DNA from: Prinia subflava
Taxonomy: Eukaryota > Chordata > Aves > Passeriformes > Cisticolidae
Reading direction: 5' to 3'
Assembly (NCBI RefSeq): GCF_021018805.1
Contig: NC_086258.1
Location: forward strand, 19,932,692-19,996,691
DNA length: 64,000 nucleotides
Shown one piece after another: positions 12,841 through 25,336 of the stretch. Position 1 is the first letter of the stretch, and each line of letters opens with the position of its first letter. The notes beneath the pieces were generated by a model. The model saw only the letters and a program-made list of their open reading frames with translations. It did no database searches and was not told the origin of the DNA. Both the position numbers and the translations under genes were made by a program.

Positions 12841-15800
12841 TCACAGGTTGCTGAACAGTTCATTTTTCTTGCTCCAGTCCATCTGGGGCGCTCTCTTGCT
12901 GGTGCGCTTCTGGTGCGCCCGCTCCTTGGCCACAGCCAGCGGGATGTCAAGGTCCAGCAGGGAGCCAGATGCTGAGTGGCGTTTGTCACCCTCCTGCGAG
13001 GGCAGTGAGAGCGGTGTCAGCCCCCCTGTGTGTCCCCCTGGACACCCCCATGGCGGGGGCTCAGCCCAGATCCTGCCTTCCAGCCACCACCTCCCCCTGG
13101 CACTGCCAGCCCTACCTTGCCGTGGGTGTCACCGGAGCTGGGGGACACGGCCAGGGGCGTGGGGCTGGACGGGCTCTCGGACACCGAGCTGGGCCGTGGC
13201 TCTCCTCCATTCTCCTGGGGGGAGCAGGGAGGCACTGTGAGCTCCAGCCCTGGGCCTTGAGAACAGCCTCCAGAGCTGCAAGTCCCACCCAGGGGGCCAT
13301 GAAATCCGTCCTCCCCACGCATAATCCCCTGCAAGCTCCAGGCACATAAATACCTCTAGCGCTGCCCATCCAGGGCGGGGAAGGATTAAAGCCGGGACTG
13401 ACTGCCCTGGCTTTAGCAGGAGTGAGGGGGAGGGTGGCTGCAGGGCTGGGTGCTGCTTCCCTGCTGCAGCACGAGGGCTCCCAGCCCTGGAGCACCAGAA
13501 GGCAAAAGAGAGGAGGAAAGCAGCCACCTCCATGCACTCAGCACCACGAGCCTCCCCCCTCCTGGAGGACACCAGTTCCCTTGCCAGTGGCACCAGCTCT
13601 TGTGTGGCAGCCTGGGACCACTGTGGTGTCTGGTGGCATCACCCCCCCATGGGCAGAGGAGACATAACAGGAGGGTCCCTGACTGGACATGGAATTAAAA
13701 TCAAGACAAGGCTCTTACCTTCCCTATGTCACCATTGGCAACTGGTTCTGGCAAGGGACCTGTGGGATAAGGACACGGGCACTGGGTGAGGATGTGTTTG
13801 CTTTGTCCCCTTGCCAAAGGAGGGCAAACCAAGGCTGTACATGGCCAATGCTCACACAACACTGCCCAGGGTCTGGCCAGGTCCTGGATTTTTTAACCAC
13901 CCGCTGTAGCCAGCGCCGTGGCACAGGGGAATGCTGCCAGACACATCCCCATGATGGCAGCTGTGATGTGGAGCCCAGTGAGACCCCCTCCCCATCCTCC
14001 TGGGGACCACCCTGACAGCAGAGAGCAAAGGGCAGCTGATGTCTGTTTATTCCCCAAGCCATAAACCCTGCCAAAGTGGAACCAAGGGCCATAAACCTGC
14101 CCACACCGGCCCCACCAGCCCAGCATGGGGCCCTTGGGCAGGCAGACACCATGGAGATGCCAAAGCCAGGTGACTCTGCTTGGCCCCAGGGTGATCAGAT
14201 CACCTCCCAGGGCTCAGCACCCTTAGGTTTGGTGAGAAGGTGACATAGAGCCAGCAGAGGTGGCACAAACCCCTCCCAGCAGCACAGGCCCCAGCCCACC
14301 TGTCAGGTGCTGCTCCGAAGGCACCACTTTGCACTTCTTGAAGAACTCATCTGTGAGGACATCCACCACCAGCAGCCTGGTCTCGTCACCGCTGGCCTTG
14401 ATGGCTGCCACCACGTCACTGTGCTGCTTGCCCTCCATGCACACACCATTCACCTGCAGGCACCACATCACCACTGGAGCTGGGGGACATCCACCCCTCA
14501 GAAGTACCACACAGGGGTCAGGTACCAGCCTTGGTACCAGTCACAATCCCAGCACAGCCACCCCATAGCCCCTACAGGCATTCACAGCCCCACAGGGATG
14601 AGCAGTGAAGTCAGAAAAACTTCATTAAAAGCAGATTTTCCTCTGAGTGATTGGCATGGGATTGAATGGGCAAAGCTGGCAGGAAACTCCCACAAAACCC
14701 TTGTGCCATGCCATAGTCTCCAGAAACCCAAAAAGCTTCATCCCAGAAGAGGCAGCAGCCCCCCAGCCTGGTGACCAGCAGGGCTGGTCCTTGCTTTCAT
14801 GGATCCTCATCCCACCTGCCACAAACCAGAGCTCATCCCCACCCTGGTCACACCTGACAGCAGGACTTGCAACCATGGTGCACCTTGTCCCCAACCTACC
14901 CCACCCCAGGGGCATCCCAGGGACAGTACTGCCACTAATTAACCCCTAGACAGCTAATTAATGCTCAGTCCCAGCCCTCCACAGTGCTGCACCCGTGGGT
15001 GGAGACCGGCAGGCTGGTGCAGGCAGGCTGTGCCGTGAGTCACCGCCGGCACCAGGGACACGGCGTGCCTTCCTGACCAAGGGCAGCTGGCTCCAGGCAC
15101 CAGGATGGGAGGGGTGCCAGGCTTGGCAGAGATCCCCCAGAGCCCCCTGAGCCCAGCACACCTCGATGATGCGGTCCTGAGGGGCCAGCCCCGCTGCCTC
15201 GGCCGGCGAGCCGGGGTCCACGGCGCGCACGTACTGCCCAGGGCGGCTCTTGTCACTGTGCAGGTTGAAGCCGTAGCCATCGGGGCCCTTCTTCATGTGG
15301 CACAGGCGAGGTCTCAGCTCCTCCTGCAACGGGGACAATCTGTGGGTGAGCTGCTCCTGGACCCCACAGCACCCAAGGACAGCACCAGGAACCCCAGGTG
15401 GCTGTGACAGGGACACCACCCTCGAGTGGCCACCTGTGGGCACTGACACCTCAAGATGGGATGCAGGGTGCCAAACACCCTATGATCCTGGGCTCTAATT
15501 AATTAATTAGGCACAGGGCACAATAATTGCAGTGAAACACTGACGTAACATGGTATCATATGTGTGTTCCCAGACCACACTCTTCCTTTGGGATCAGGAT
15601 TGCAACTGCCATGAAGGTGGAGGAGGAAACACAGCCCAGGCTGCTGGGAAGCACCCCCACTCCATCCCATCCCACCTGGGATGCTCTGGCTGCTGGAGAA
15701 GTCTCAGGTGCTGGCACGGGTCCCCTCTGTCACCCCCTGCCAGCTGTAGCCCCTCTCCATGGCAAACCCAGCCATGGGCTCAGGGAGATCCCCACCCCAG

Positions 15801-18800
15801 AACACCCCACAGCCACTGGCAGCAGGGGAGGGGTACACAGGGCTCGGGCAGCTGGAACCCAGATGGAGCAGCTCTAATGCTGAGGCACCTCCATGCCCCA
15901 GCACGACCTTCCAGGATTGCAACACAGAAACCAGCTCCACTGGGGTGGTGTGGCTGGGACGTTCACCTCTCCAGGAGGCAACACCCAGCTCATCAGCACC
16001 TGGCTTCACCTTGACCTGTGGATCCACCAGTACCTGGAGCCAGGGAACCGTGCTAGGCAGCCACAGCCACTCACTTGGAGCCCTCTGAGCTCCCCACACA
16101 GTGAACAGCAGGAAGAAGCAGGAGCATCCCTGGGAGCCTGGCACACAGGAGCTGCCTCTGCTCACCCAGTGGGGAGTGGGATGTCCAGGAAGCATCAGAG
16201 GGAGCAGGTGACACGAACCAGACACCTGCATGTGGCACTGTCAGAACTGCTCTGACTCTAGCAGCCAATACCACTTTTACAATTTCTATATAAAATGGTT
16301 TGATTCCACCTTGACCACCAGAACCTGAGCTTTGGTTGGGCTCTCCCAGCAGCCAAGCCTCACTCAAACTGCTGGAATATTCCTCACCAAGGGGACTGGT
16401 ATTTAATCTTTCACCCAAGATCATTTTTTCTCTGTTGGTACCCAGAGCATCACTGAGGACAGGCACTGCAGGAATTTGCCCTCCCACACCTGCCCTGGGG
16501 TGCTCTTTACCCCTGCACAGCACTCTTGCATCTTGTCACGAAATCACCTTTGCCCACTGCAGGGAAAACCTGGGTCCTGGGGTGCTGACTCCCCATATCT
16601 GACACACTGGTATGGCACAGGGTCCCCCATCGGCCGGGGTGACACATTTACAATTGCTGAGCCCAACACTGCAATAAAGCTCTGATAAAGCTCTGATAAA
16701 GCTCTCATAAAGCCCCATCCTCTTGCACAACGCCTTCCTTCATGGTCAAGGCTGGCTGCCATCCCAGCACCACTCGACAATGCCCTGGGAAGGGAGGTGC
16801 AGGCAGCACCCGGCACATCTGCCACGAGTGAAGGTGATCCTGAGACACCTGAGCACTGGTGTGCAGGACTTGCTCTCCACGTGCCTCAGCTCCACATGCC
16901 CAGTGCAACAGCCCAGCTGTGGATTCCCTGGCTGGGAGGAGGATTGTGACCCCTTGACTTTGCCCCTTCTGCCCTCCTGTCCCTGCCGTGCCCAAGTGGC
17001 AGCAGGTTCACAGGGTTTGATAGCATCCTCCACCCAGGCAGAAGTCCCAAGCAATGGTGAGGACAGACAATACCCAAAATAACGACAAAGGGCAGGAGCT
17101 GCTGGAGCCCAGAGGAAGGCAGCACCTCCCCAGGTCCCTGCCCTGACTCGACCCTGAGCAAGGGCTTCAGGCTGTGGAGCACCCACGCTGCCCGTGCCCT
17201 TGGCAGCACTGTGGGGTTGCTGCACGCCGATAGCTCAGGACAAAGCCAGAGGGAGCACCCAGCAAGCGGTGCTGGCAGCACTCCCGGGAGAGGAGGAGGA
17301 GGAGGGAGGTCCTCGCTCCCACCCCTACCAACAAAGCCCTGGCAGCCTGGGCTCCCTGACGTGCTGGTGCCATGAATTTTTGGGGGGGATGGGAAGTCCT
17401 GCCGGTTGGGCAGATGTCTCAGGACACCAGGGACAGGTCACGGTGGTGAGGGAGGCAGCGATGCTGCAAAGGATCCAGCCCAGCATGCCAGGCTGCCTGT
17501 GCCTTCCCCAAATCACAGAAACCCTGCGGGCAGCCACCACTCTGCCTCCCAGGGACAAAAACAAACGCATCCGATCCTCCAGCAGCTGCATCCTGCCCAT
17601 CTACGGGGAGAGCACCCAATGGCAGGGCATCCCTCCAGCTCCAAAGCCCCCTTTGGGCTGGGCAACGTGAGGCAAAGAGGGTTTGGGGCCAGCACCCAGG
17701 ATGTGAGAAGACCCGTGGCTATGGAGCTGGGAGCTGGGCAGCGGAAATGCCCCTGATTTCTCTAAGCTGCTGCATCCTGTCCTGCAAGGCCGGCAGCCCT
17801 CCCACGGTGCTGGGACACGGATTAGCCGGCAGAGCCTCCTTATGAGCAACCACAGCCTCTGGCAGGGAGGGCAGCGGGGGAGCAGGAATCAGCCCCTGCA
17901 CACACACCCACGCCACCCCTGTCCTCTACACCCCGGGAAGGGAGAGACGCCTCTGTCTGCAGAGATGCCAGCTTAGCGTGAGGGCTTCTGCAGCACTGCA
18001 CTGCTGCTCCTGCCCTGAAACAGGATCTGGGGCACACCCAGATGCTTCTCCCTCCGCAGCGCCTTCAGCCACCTGGCAGGACCAGCAATCCCAGGACTGG
18101 GGGGAACCCCAGCTGCACAGCATGTCAGGACTCACTCCTCATTTCCCAGCCCCCCAATAGCAATTTCAGGACAGCTTCTGAAGCCTCAAGTCCCAGGAAA
18201 TTCCCTGCAGCCCTACAAGCAGCATCAAGCCTGTTGGAGGCAGCAACATTCCCAGTTACTCAAAGAGGAACACAACAGCTCCGAGGACGCCTGAGCCAGC
18301 AAATTCACACGGGTCCCAAAATCTGGCGCACACATTCGGGCTTCATACAAAGGGGATGCAAAGCAGCCTCCTTTGCAGCATCCCTGTCACGTCCTGTTTG
18401 ACTGGAGCTGCTTTTCATGCAGCTGCCTTGAGAGGAAATTTAATTCATTTCCTAATTAAACACCAGCTACGCCAGTGTAATGCTCCCAGTGCTGGGGGAA
18501 CTGCTCCCTGTTACATTCTGAAAGCCAGCCCTGGGAGGCTCTCCCAGGTTTTACAAGGAGGGATGAGCCTTGCTGGCAGGGAGGGCTCTAATTTAGCACT
18601 AAATTTGCAAGAGGGAAGCCTGGGGCTGGTAGCAAATGCCTTGCCCTGGTACCAGGGCACTGTGCTGGCAGCACCCAGTGCCGCCCTGGGAACACTGTGT
18701 GGTTTGCACAGAACTTTCTCAAGACACTCCTGAGCAGCTGAAGCCTCCGGAAACAAACATGGGGGAAGATGAACTGTCACAGCTCTTGGTGAGGGGACAC

Positions 18801-21632
18801 CCCCCAGCACAGGGCCCCAGGAAACGGGGCAGAGCCGAGGGGTGTGAAATTGTCACCAACAGCACTGCAGGCAGGGGTGCATGGATCAGCTCCCCAGGGA
18901 GGCTCAAAACCTCAGGGGGATTTACACACTCAAGGTTTGATAGGAATGAAAAAGAAGCCCATGATGAGTCTCCCTCAATTGCCTCAGGGATCTGTGGGGG
19001 TGTCTGAGCCCTCTGGCAGTCCCAATCATGCAGGACCCAGCACAGTTTGGAGAGAGAATAGATTCTGCTGGAAGGTGAGAGACACTAAACATTACTCACC
19101 CAGCTCTCCCAGCTCTTGAGCGTCTCCAGGCTTGTTAAACAAATAAAGGCAAGTCCAGCCCAATAAAGCAAACAGGACTCTGACATGTGCAAATCTCCTG
19201 TTTCTCCTGTGATCCCAGGGAATCCCCTCAACCCACAGTGATGGGATGGAGCTGTGGGGGATGGAGCAGCCAGCACAGGTTGGCTGCCAGTGGCTGGGAA
19301 CTGCCACCAGTGTGTTCCTGCCTCACTAGAGAGAAATCCCTTTCTGCCTGCTCCAGCTTGGCTCTGCATCCCGCCCAGCACATTCCCACCCTGCTTGGTG
19401 GGCGCAATGTCTTTAAACCCACTTGCCTTTTCCACTGGGTCCTGCCCCTGACCGCAAGATTTCCTGCTACTACCTGTTGAGAAACTGTCTGGGGCCTTGT
19501 GGCAATGTCACCCCATGTCACCTGCTTCCTGCTCGAGGGAGGGGAAAAACCGCTAGTGCAGAAACTGCCAGCAGTAACTGTGCAGGAACTGTGCCCCAAG
19601 CCTGTCCCCCAAGGCTGTGGGGAATCTTCAGCCAAGACTGTTCCCTGAAGCCCATGAGGTATCTCCAGCTGAGGCCGTCTCCCAAAATCTAGTGGGGCAT
19701 CTCCAGTTTCCTAAGCTCTTTCCATCACTCCAGTGAGCAGGCAGCGGCCCACAGCACAAGGGGGCTCCGTCCTCTTTGGGGACCACACGTCCTCAGCCCC
19801 CGAGCCTGGCAGGGGACTCACCTGAGCTGCATTAACAACATCCCTCTTATTTTCCCCAGCCCATGGAGAGGTCTGGGAGCAGAAAGCAGAACACAAACAG
19901 TGTCATTGGCCCTGAGGGAGCACTGGCACCGTGACATGAGGAAGAGCAGGCACGTTTTCCCTGCGTGGGGCAGCACTGGAGACCGGCATGGGGCCACACG
20001 TGAGTGACATGGAATGACACAGGGGACAGCGAGCAAGAGAGACAGCACACGGATAGAGCATGGCTGTTCCCAGCCAAATAAACCCATCAAGGAAGTGCTC
20101 AAGTGATGTTTTAGCCAGGCAGAGATGAGAGCTGTGCCTGCAGTGGATCAGCCCAACCAGGAGAACACACACAAGGCTGAAGTTCACAGCTCAAAACCAC
20201 CTAATCCTCAGCAAAATCCTATGTGACAACAGCTCAGTGAGGCACCAAGGTCTTCCTGGGCTCAGCATCAACACTGGGAAAGCTCCACTGCACCAGCCTC
20301 TCTGGGAACAGGTCACACGATTTCCCCAGAAGGTTCCTCACACTGGGGACACCAAGAGGCTGCAGCCCAGGGAGCCATCCACATGTCTGTTGTAACAACA
20401 AACACGTCTTTGCTGGGTAAATAAAAAGCGGTATTATCTCCCAGAGACCAGAGCGTCTCTTAGGAACCGCTTGGGGCATGAAAGGTCAGCTGTTTCTCAA
20501 TTCTTCACCTTTCTACATCACTTTGTTTGTGCAACTGCTCACTCCCACGTGTGCTTAAGGCCGACATTCCTGAGTGAGGAGTCCCCTGTGGGGACTGGCT
20601 GCCAGGACCAAGCCCCCAGCCCGGGAAGGGCTCTGCTCTCTCCACTCCACAGCAGAGACTGAACACACTCAAAGCAGCAGTGACTACCACCAATATCTGG
20701 AGTCTCAGTCCCAAAAATCCCTCTCTGCCACGCCATGGTTTTTGTTGTATTTCGGAATGGGTTGGCGCCAGCTGCCCTCAGTCCAGTCCCGGGCTCAGCT
20801 GCACATCAAAGCTCGCCCTGTTGCTTTTCTCACCCCGTTGCTTTTCTCACCCCATTTTACCGGCCCGCAGCACAGGGATGCGCCGAAGGGCTCCAGGACT
20901 CAACGGGGCCAGTTCTGGGTTCAACCAGCCCGGCGGGCCCGCCTGTCCTGACACGGCTGGGAGACGGGGCCATTAGGAAAAAAAAATATTTAAAATAAAA
21001 AAGGCAAAGCAGTCGGGCACGGCAGGACCCTGGGTTTCTGGGGAGCCGCGTTTAAAGCAAAGCAAAAAAACCAATCGAGACCGAAACTGCACAGGACGCC
21101 CAGGGCAGACGCGGCGGCCCCGGCTCCCGCTCGCTCGCTTGGACAGCGACGACCACGGCCGGTCGCGACCGCTCCTCCTCGGACAACACCCTCTGCTCCG
21201 AGAAACTTCCGAGCCCCACTGCCCCGGCCGCTCATTTACCCGCTGCTCGCCACCGCTGGGTTCCCGCGCCGCGGGCTCCGCCGGCAGCGGGGCCGCCTGC
21301 CCGCCGATCACCGGCGGCTCCGCACCCGCCCCGCCCCGCTTGGGGAGCTGATCCTCGGCCGTCGAGTCTACGACGAGGAGGCTGACGGCGCCGGCGGCGG
21401 CGCGGATCCGCTCCACCACCTGCTGATGGCTCTCCCGCTCCACGTTCTCGCCGTCCACCTCCAGCAGCCGGTCCCCAGCGCGCAGCCCCGACTGCTCGGC
21501 CGGCGAGCCCGCCTCCACCAGCCGGATGAACTGGCCCGGCTTGCCCTTCTCGCCGTGCAGGTGGAAGCCGTAGCCATCCGGGCCGCGCTCCAGGCGACAC
21601 AGCCGGGCGGCGGGGCCCGCGCCGCTGCTCAT
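12841..21632 (-). CDS. NHERF1: NHERF1 (SLC9A3R1), two-PDZ scaffold protein
   Basis: Scaffold that links apical membrane proteins (NHE3, CFTR, GPCRs) to ezrin and actin. Six coding exons on the minus strand, 21240-21632, 15162-15323, 14300-14453, 13719-13759, 13116-13214 and 12841-12993, total 1002 nt, or 333 residues (human 358). PDZ1 is at about residues 10-90, with the ligand loop in [21 protein letters not shown]2 is at about 135-215, with [14 protein letters not shown]. Both keep GYGF, the GSPAE turn and the LLVVD strand. PDZ2 is split by an intron after RIIE, as in human. The C-terminus [13 protein letters not shown] is the conserved ezrin-binding helix and ends in a PDZ-ligand-like SNL. 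The shorter length comes from the serine- and proline-rich linkers after PDZ1 and before the ezrin-binding region. Confidence 0.96.
15324..21239. other. NHERF1 intron 1
   Basis: A 5.9-kb intron separates the PDZ1 and PDZ2 exons. No exon-like segment or known repeat was recognised. A small tandem of a 13-bp unit, CTCTGATAAAGCT-like and about three copies, lies at 16678-16715. Confidence 0.7.
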
Positions 21633-21800
21633 GGCGGGGGAGGCGGCGGGAGCAGCAGCGGGCCCGTCCCGCCACCCGCACTCAGCGCACTGCGCGCCAA
21701 CCAGCCCGGGGCCCGCCTTATATGGGGGGGGCGGCACCGGGCAGGCAGCCGCCAATGGGAGAGCGGGATGGGCTGACACCCGCCATATAAGGATAGAAGG
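21633..21800 (-). promoter_or_regulatory. NHERF1 core promoter with two CArG boxes
   Basis: Upstream of the minus-strand ATG (21632) lie two exact CC(A/T)6GG motifs, CCTTATATGG at 21716-21725 and CCATATAAGG at 21783-21792, 67 bp apart. Both match the SRF-binding consensus. The nearer one reads CATATAAGG toward the gene and could also serve as a TATA box, placing the start near 21690. A CCAAT box lies between them at about 21754. Site function is inferred from consensus only. Confidence 0.6.
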
Positions 21801-21869
21801 GGGCGTGTCTATGCAAATTTAATGGTCGTATGCAAATGATGTGGGGCGGGTATGCAAATGAGCTCTCGC

Positions 21870-22170
21870 CCCGGTGGGCCGGACCGCCCCCCGGTGGGTC
21901 CGAGCGCTCCCCGGTGGGATCCGAGCGCTCCCCGGTGCAGTCTGACCGCTGGCCCGCGGGGTCCGACCGCTCCTTCGGGAGTCAGACCGCTCCCCGGTGG
22001 AGTCTGACTCGGACCGCTCCCCGGTGGGGCCCGAGCACTCCCCGGTGGGGCCCGAGCGCTCCCCGGTGGGGCCCGAGCGCTCCCCGGTGGGGTCCGACCG
22101 CTCCCCCGATGGAACCTGACCGCTGGCCCGCGGGGTCCGACCGCTCCTTCGAGAGTCCGGCCGCTCCTCC
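21870..22170. repeat. GC-rich 21-bp minisatellite upstream of NHERF1
   Basis: About a dozen imperfect units of CCCCGGTGGGGCCCGAGCGCT lie 240-540 bp upstream of the NHERF1 ATG. A longer segment containing CCGCTGGCCCGCGGGGTCCG occurs twice, 174 bp apart (near 21944 and 22118), so there is a higher-order layer. The array keeps open frames on both strands, which I treat as a composition effect. Confidence 0.8.
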
Positions 22171-22439
22171 GTGAGGCCGGGCTGCTCCCCCGCAGCACCT
22201 CCGCCTCTCCCTGGGGCCACCCGAGCCCACGGCGGCAAGTCCCGATCCTCGCAGAGCTTCCCCCACCGGGGATCGGCTCCGCCACCATCTGGAGACAGCG
22301 CCCACGGTGGCCGGAGATCGGCGGGACGCTCCCGCTCCGTGGCACATCTCGGGTGGCCTCTCGGGGAACACCCACCCCATACCCTCGCCCAGTCCTCTAA
22401 GGCTGCAGTCAGTCCCAGCGCTGCTCCAGCGCAGAGGGT

Positions 22440-23940
22440 GGAGGGATGCTCGAATCTTCGACAGTTAAATAAAACCCCCAAATCGAAATTGTCTAAGAAA
22501 GCGGGGCGGGAAGAGGGCAGGTGACTCCATTGACAGTGGAAATGAGATACCAGCCCTGCTCCCCCAGCTGCCTCTGAACCTTGCTCAGCACCCTAGCGCT
22601 GGGGGCCCGAGGGGGGGGAATGGAGGGAACCCCAGGGGATTTGCTCTCCGCTGGCTCCATGTTCGCTGCTCATGGGGTTCATGAGCATGTGAGATCCCGG
22701 GGTTTAGGCTCAGCCAGGGCGGAGCAAGGCAGCAACAAGCCCGGGCTGCTCCGGCCGTGCCGTAGGGCTGCTGGTGCCAGGCAGAGCTGCCTCCTGGCTC
22801 CTGGGATTGTCCCAGCGAGGGTGCCACTGAGGTGCCATCGGTGTCTCCCAGTGCAGGGCCTGGCTGAAGTTCCTGGGCAAAGGTCCTCGGGGCAGCCAGG
22901 ATCACGTTTGTCCGAGCTGTAGACAAGCAAGGAGGGGACAGCTGCGTGCCATGGGACTCACACAGGGCGCTCTGCCCCAAAACCCTGCTCAGGGACCCCA
23001 GCGGCCGAGGAGCCCCCCGTGTGCTCGGGGTGGCCGTGCTCCAGCTCCGTGGGAGCCGAGGGTGGGCTCATTTGTTTCCTCCACTCGGCTGAGCATTCAT
23101 CCGCGGCTGCTCGGCCCTGAGAAAAGCGGCAGAGAGGAATCCCACGGCAGCCGGCGGCAGATGCCTGCGGGGGGGAAACCAGGGCACACGGGTTGTGCAA
23201 CGGCCCCGGGATGGGGGATCCATCCCCCCTGTCACAGCCGTCCCCTTGGCAGGGGGGTTGTGAGCAGCACAGCCCCACAAGTGAGCATCTTGGAAGGGCG
23301 GATGCAGAGCACATTTTAGGTACCCTGCCCTAAGTCAGGAAATAAAACCCAGCTCCAGCAGGGCTGCTTTGAGCACGGGACCTTGATAAGGAGGAAGGCA
23401 GCAGCAAAGGAAACAGCTGAAGCTGCTTTTGGGTCCAACAGTGCCTGCGGGATGGCAGGGCACAGGCAGGACCGTCGCGCCCCAAGTGCCTCCTCCTGCC
23501 CTTTGCATCTTGGAGTGAAGTTAAAGGAGCTCAGGCAGGAGGGGGGAAAGAGAAAAGAGCCAATGTCTGTTTGTGTTGAAGCCATCTAGCATTTTTTTTT
23601 GCAGACATCAGCCAAGCGGCAGCAGCAATGCCATTGGTGGGAAGACGGAGTTATTTGGGGAATGCTGGACTCCGCACCATGAGAACAGCAGGGGAGGAGG
23701 TTGGTTTTAATTTAACAGACCATGTTTACTCTTCCTCTCTCACCTTTGGTCTGTCTGAAATGTGCAGCAAAAGCCCCCCACCCCCGGCAGGGAGGAGGAA
23801 GGGGCCGTGGGTGCTTCCCCCTCCCCAGGGCTGCTCCGGGCCCCGGCCCAGCTGCTCTGCAGCGCCTGTGTGCAGCCGCCTCCCACGTCGCAGACCCGGG
23901 GCAGGGATTTCTCACGCAGTAAACAATCAGACAGATGCAA
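22440..23940. other. Intergenic DNA between the NHERF1 promoter and the RAB37 3' end
   Basis: Moderately GC-rich DNA. No gene, known repeat or RNA was recognised. Confidence 0.5.
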
Positions 23941-23959
23941 AGCCTCAAAAATACTCAGC

Positions 23960-23965
23960 TTTAAT
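23960..23965 (-). terminator. Candidate RAB37 polyadenylation signal (ATTAAA, minus strand)
   Basis: TTTAAT on the plus strand reads ATTAAA on the minus strand, 1.4 kb beyond the RAB37 stop. It is the common variant hexamer, not AATAAA, and a second copy lies near 23707, so the true end of the transcript is uncertain. Confidence 0.3.
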
Positions 23966-25336
23966 CTGTAAACTTGCAAAGAGAGACCCAGGGACAGAGC
24001 AAAGGTGAAGGAGGCACAGGGGCAGGTGAGACACGAGCGGTCAGGCGCAGGGCCAGGGAAGACACAGATGGGGACAGATGTGCTGGACAGTCCCTGGCTC
24101 CTACGTGCAGCAGTGCCATACCCTCCACAGCTGCTCTCTGCATCAGTGCTTCAGCTACACAACTGAATATTCACCATCTGACTGCTCTGGGTAGTGCTCA
24201 GGGGAGTGGACAGTGTGCTCAAGGGAGCAACAGAGCTGGGCTGAGCACCGGGGGTGTCCCTGAGCCCTCCCAGTGCCCAGCGGAGCAGTGGTGGCTGGCT
24301 GAAAGCTCTGGTCACCAGAGAGTGGGTTCCAGCTGCTATTTGCCAGCAGCAGGAAGGCATGGTTGTACTACATGGGCAGTGATGGGAGAGAAACCCAGCC
24401 TGGCCTGGGAGGTGGCAGGGCTGGGGTATCACCCCAGGTGGTGCCACCATGGGCATCTCCTGCATGAGGCTGGAGATGGTTTCGTCTGGAGGTGTTGAAA
24501 CAAAAAAGCCTTTTCTTGTTAAAAAAAAAAAATTAATTCTCTAATTTCTGTGGCTACAACATGGAGGAAGCAAAGTGTTTCCAAATTGCTGTGTGTACCA
24601 GAAGTGCCCCAAGCATTGCTCAGATGCTGCCAGGGGAATTTTACTTCTCACACCAGCTGTGTGGGCAGGGAGCAGGTTTGGCTGGACCCTTCCCCATCCC
24701 AGCCCTTCCCCTGAGCAGAGCCAGGATTCAGTGAGGACATCACTCCCTTTGTGGTGGCAGGAGGATAAAAGCCATTGGCAACAACTACAGGAGTGAAGAG
24801 CCACAGGCATTGGGGTGTGGGGCAGCCTGAGGGGGCACAGCTGAGGTTCCTTGGAGGGGAGCCAGAGCCTGGCAGCACCAGGGGCACGGGGGCTGGACCA
24901 GACCCTTCCAGTTGGACAAAAGCAGCGCTGTGAGCAGGAATAGCTGCAGGGGAGGACAGGACTGGGGGCTGCAAGGGGGCTCATCCATGGCACAGCCCCT
25001 TGAGCCGCTCCAGGGGTCCCTCAGTGAGGTGTGTGGCTGTGTCCTGCACCCTGCTCATGTGATGGAGGTGATGGATCACCATTGTTCAGTGGCCAGGCTG
25101 GCAGTCCCCACACCACAGTGATTCCCACGGTGGCACACAGGTCACTGCTCTGCAGAGAGGAGGATCTGAATCCTGGCACCAGGGCAAGAGCCCTCCTCAT
25201 GCACTCTGCTCCACTGTGCTGTCCCATCCACCTTGGCTTGTCAGGGCTTGGTTCCCTCCAGTGCTTGAGGGCAGGATTGGGCCCCGCTCTGCCTCCTGCC
25301 TGGGCCCCCAGGCCTGCCAGCTCCTCTGGGCCACCC

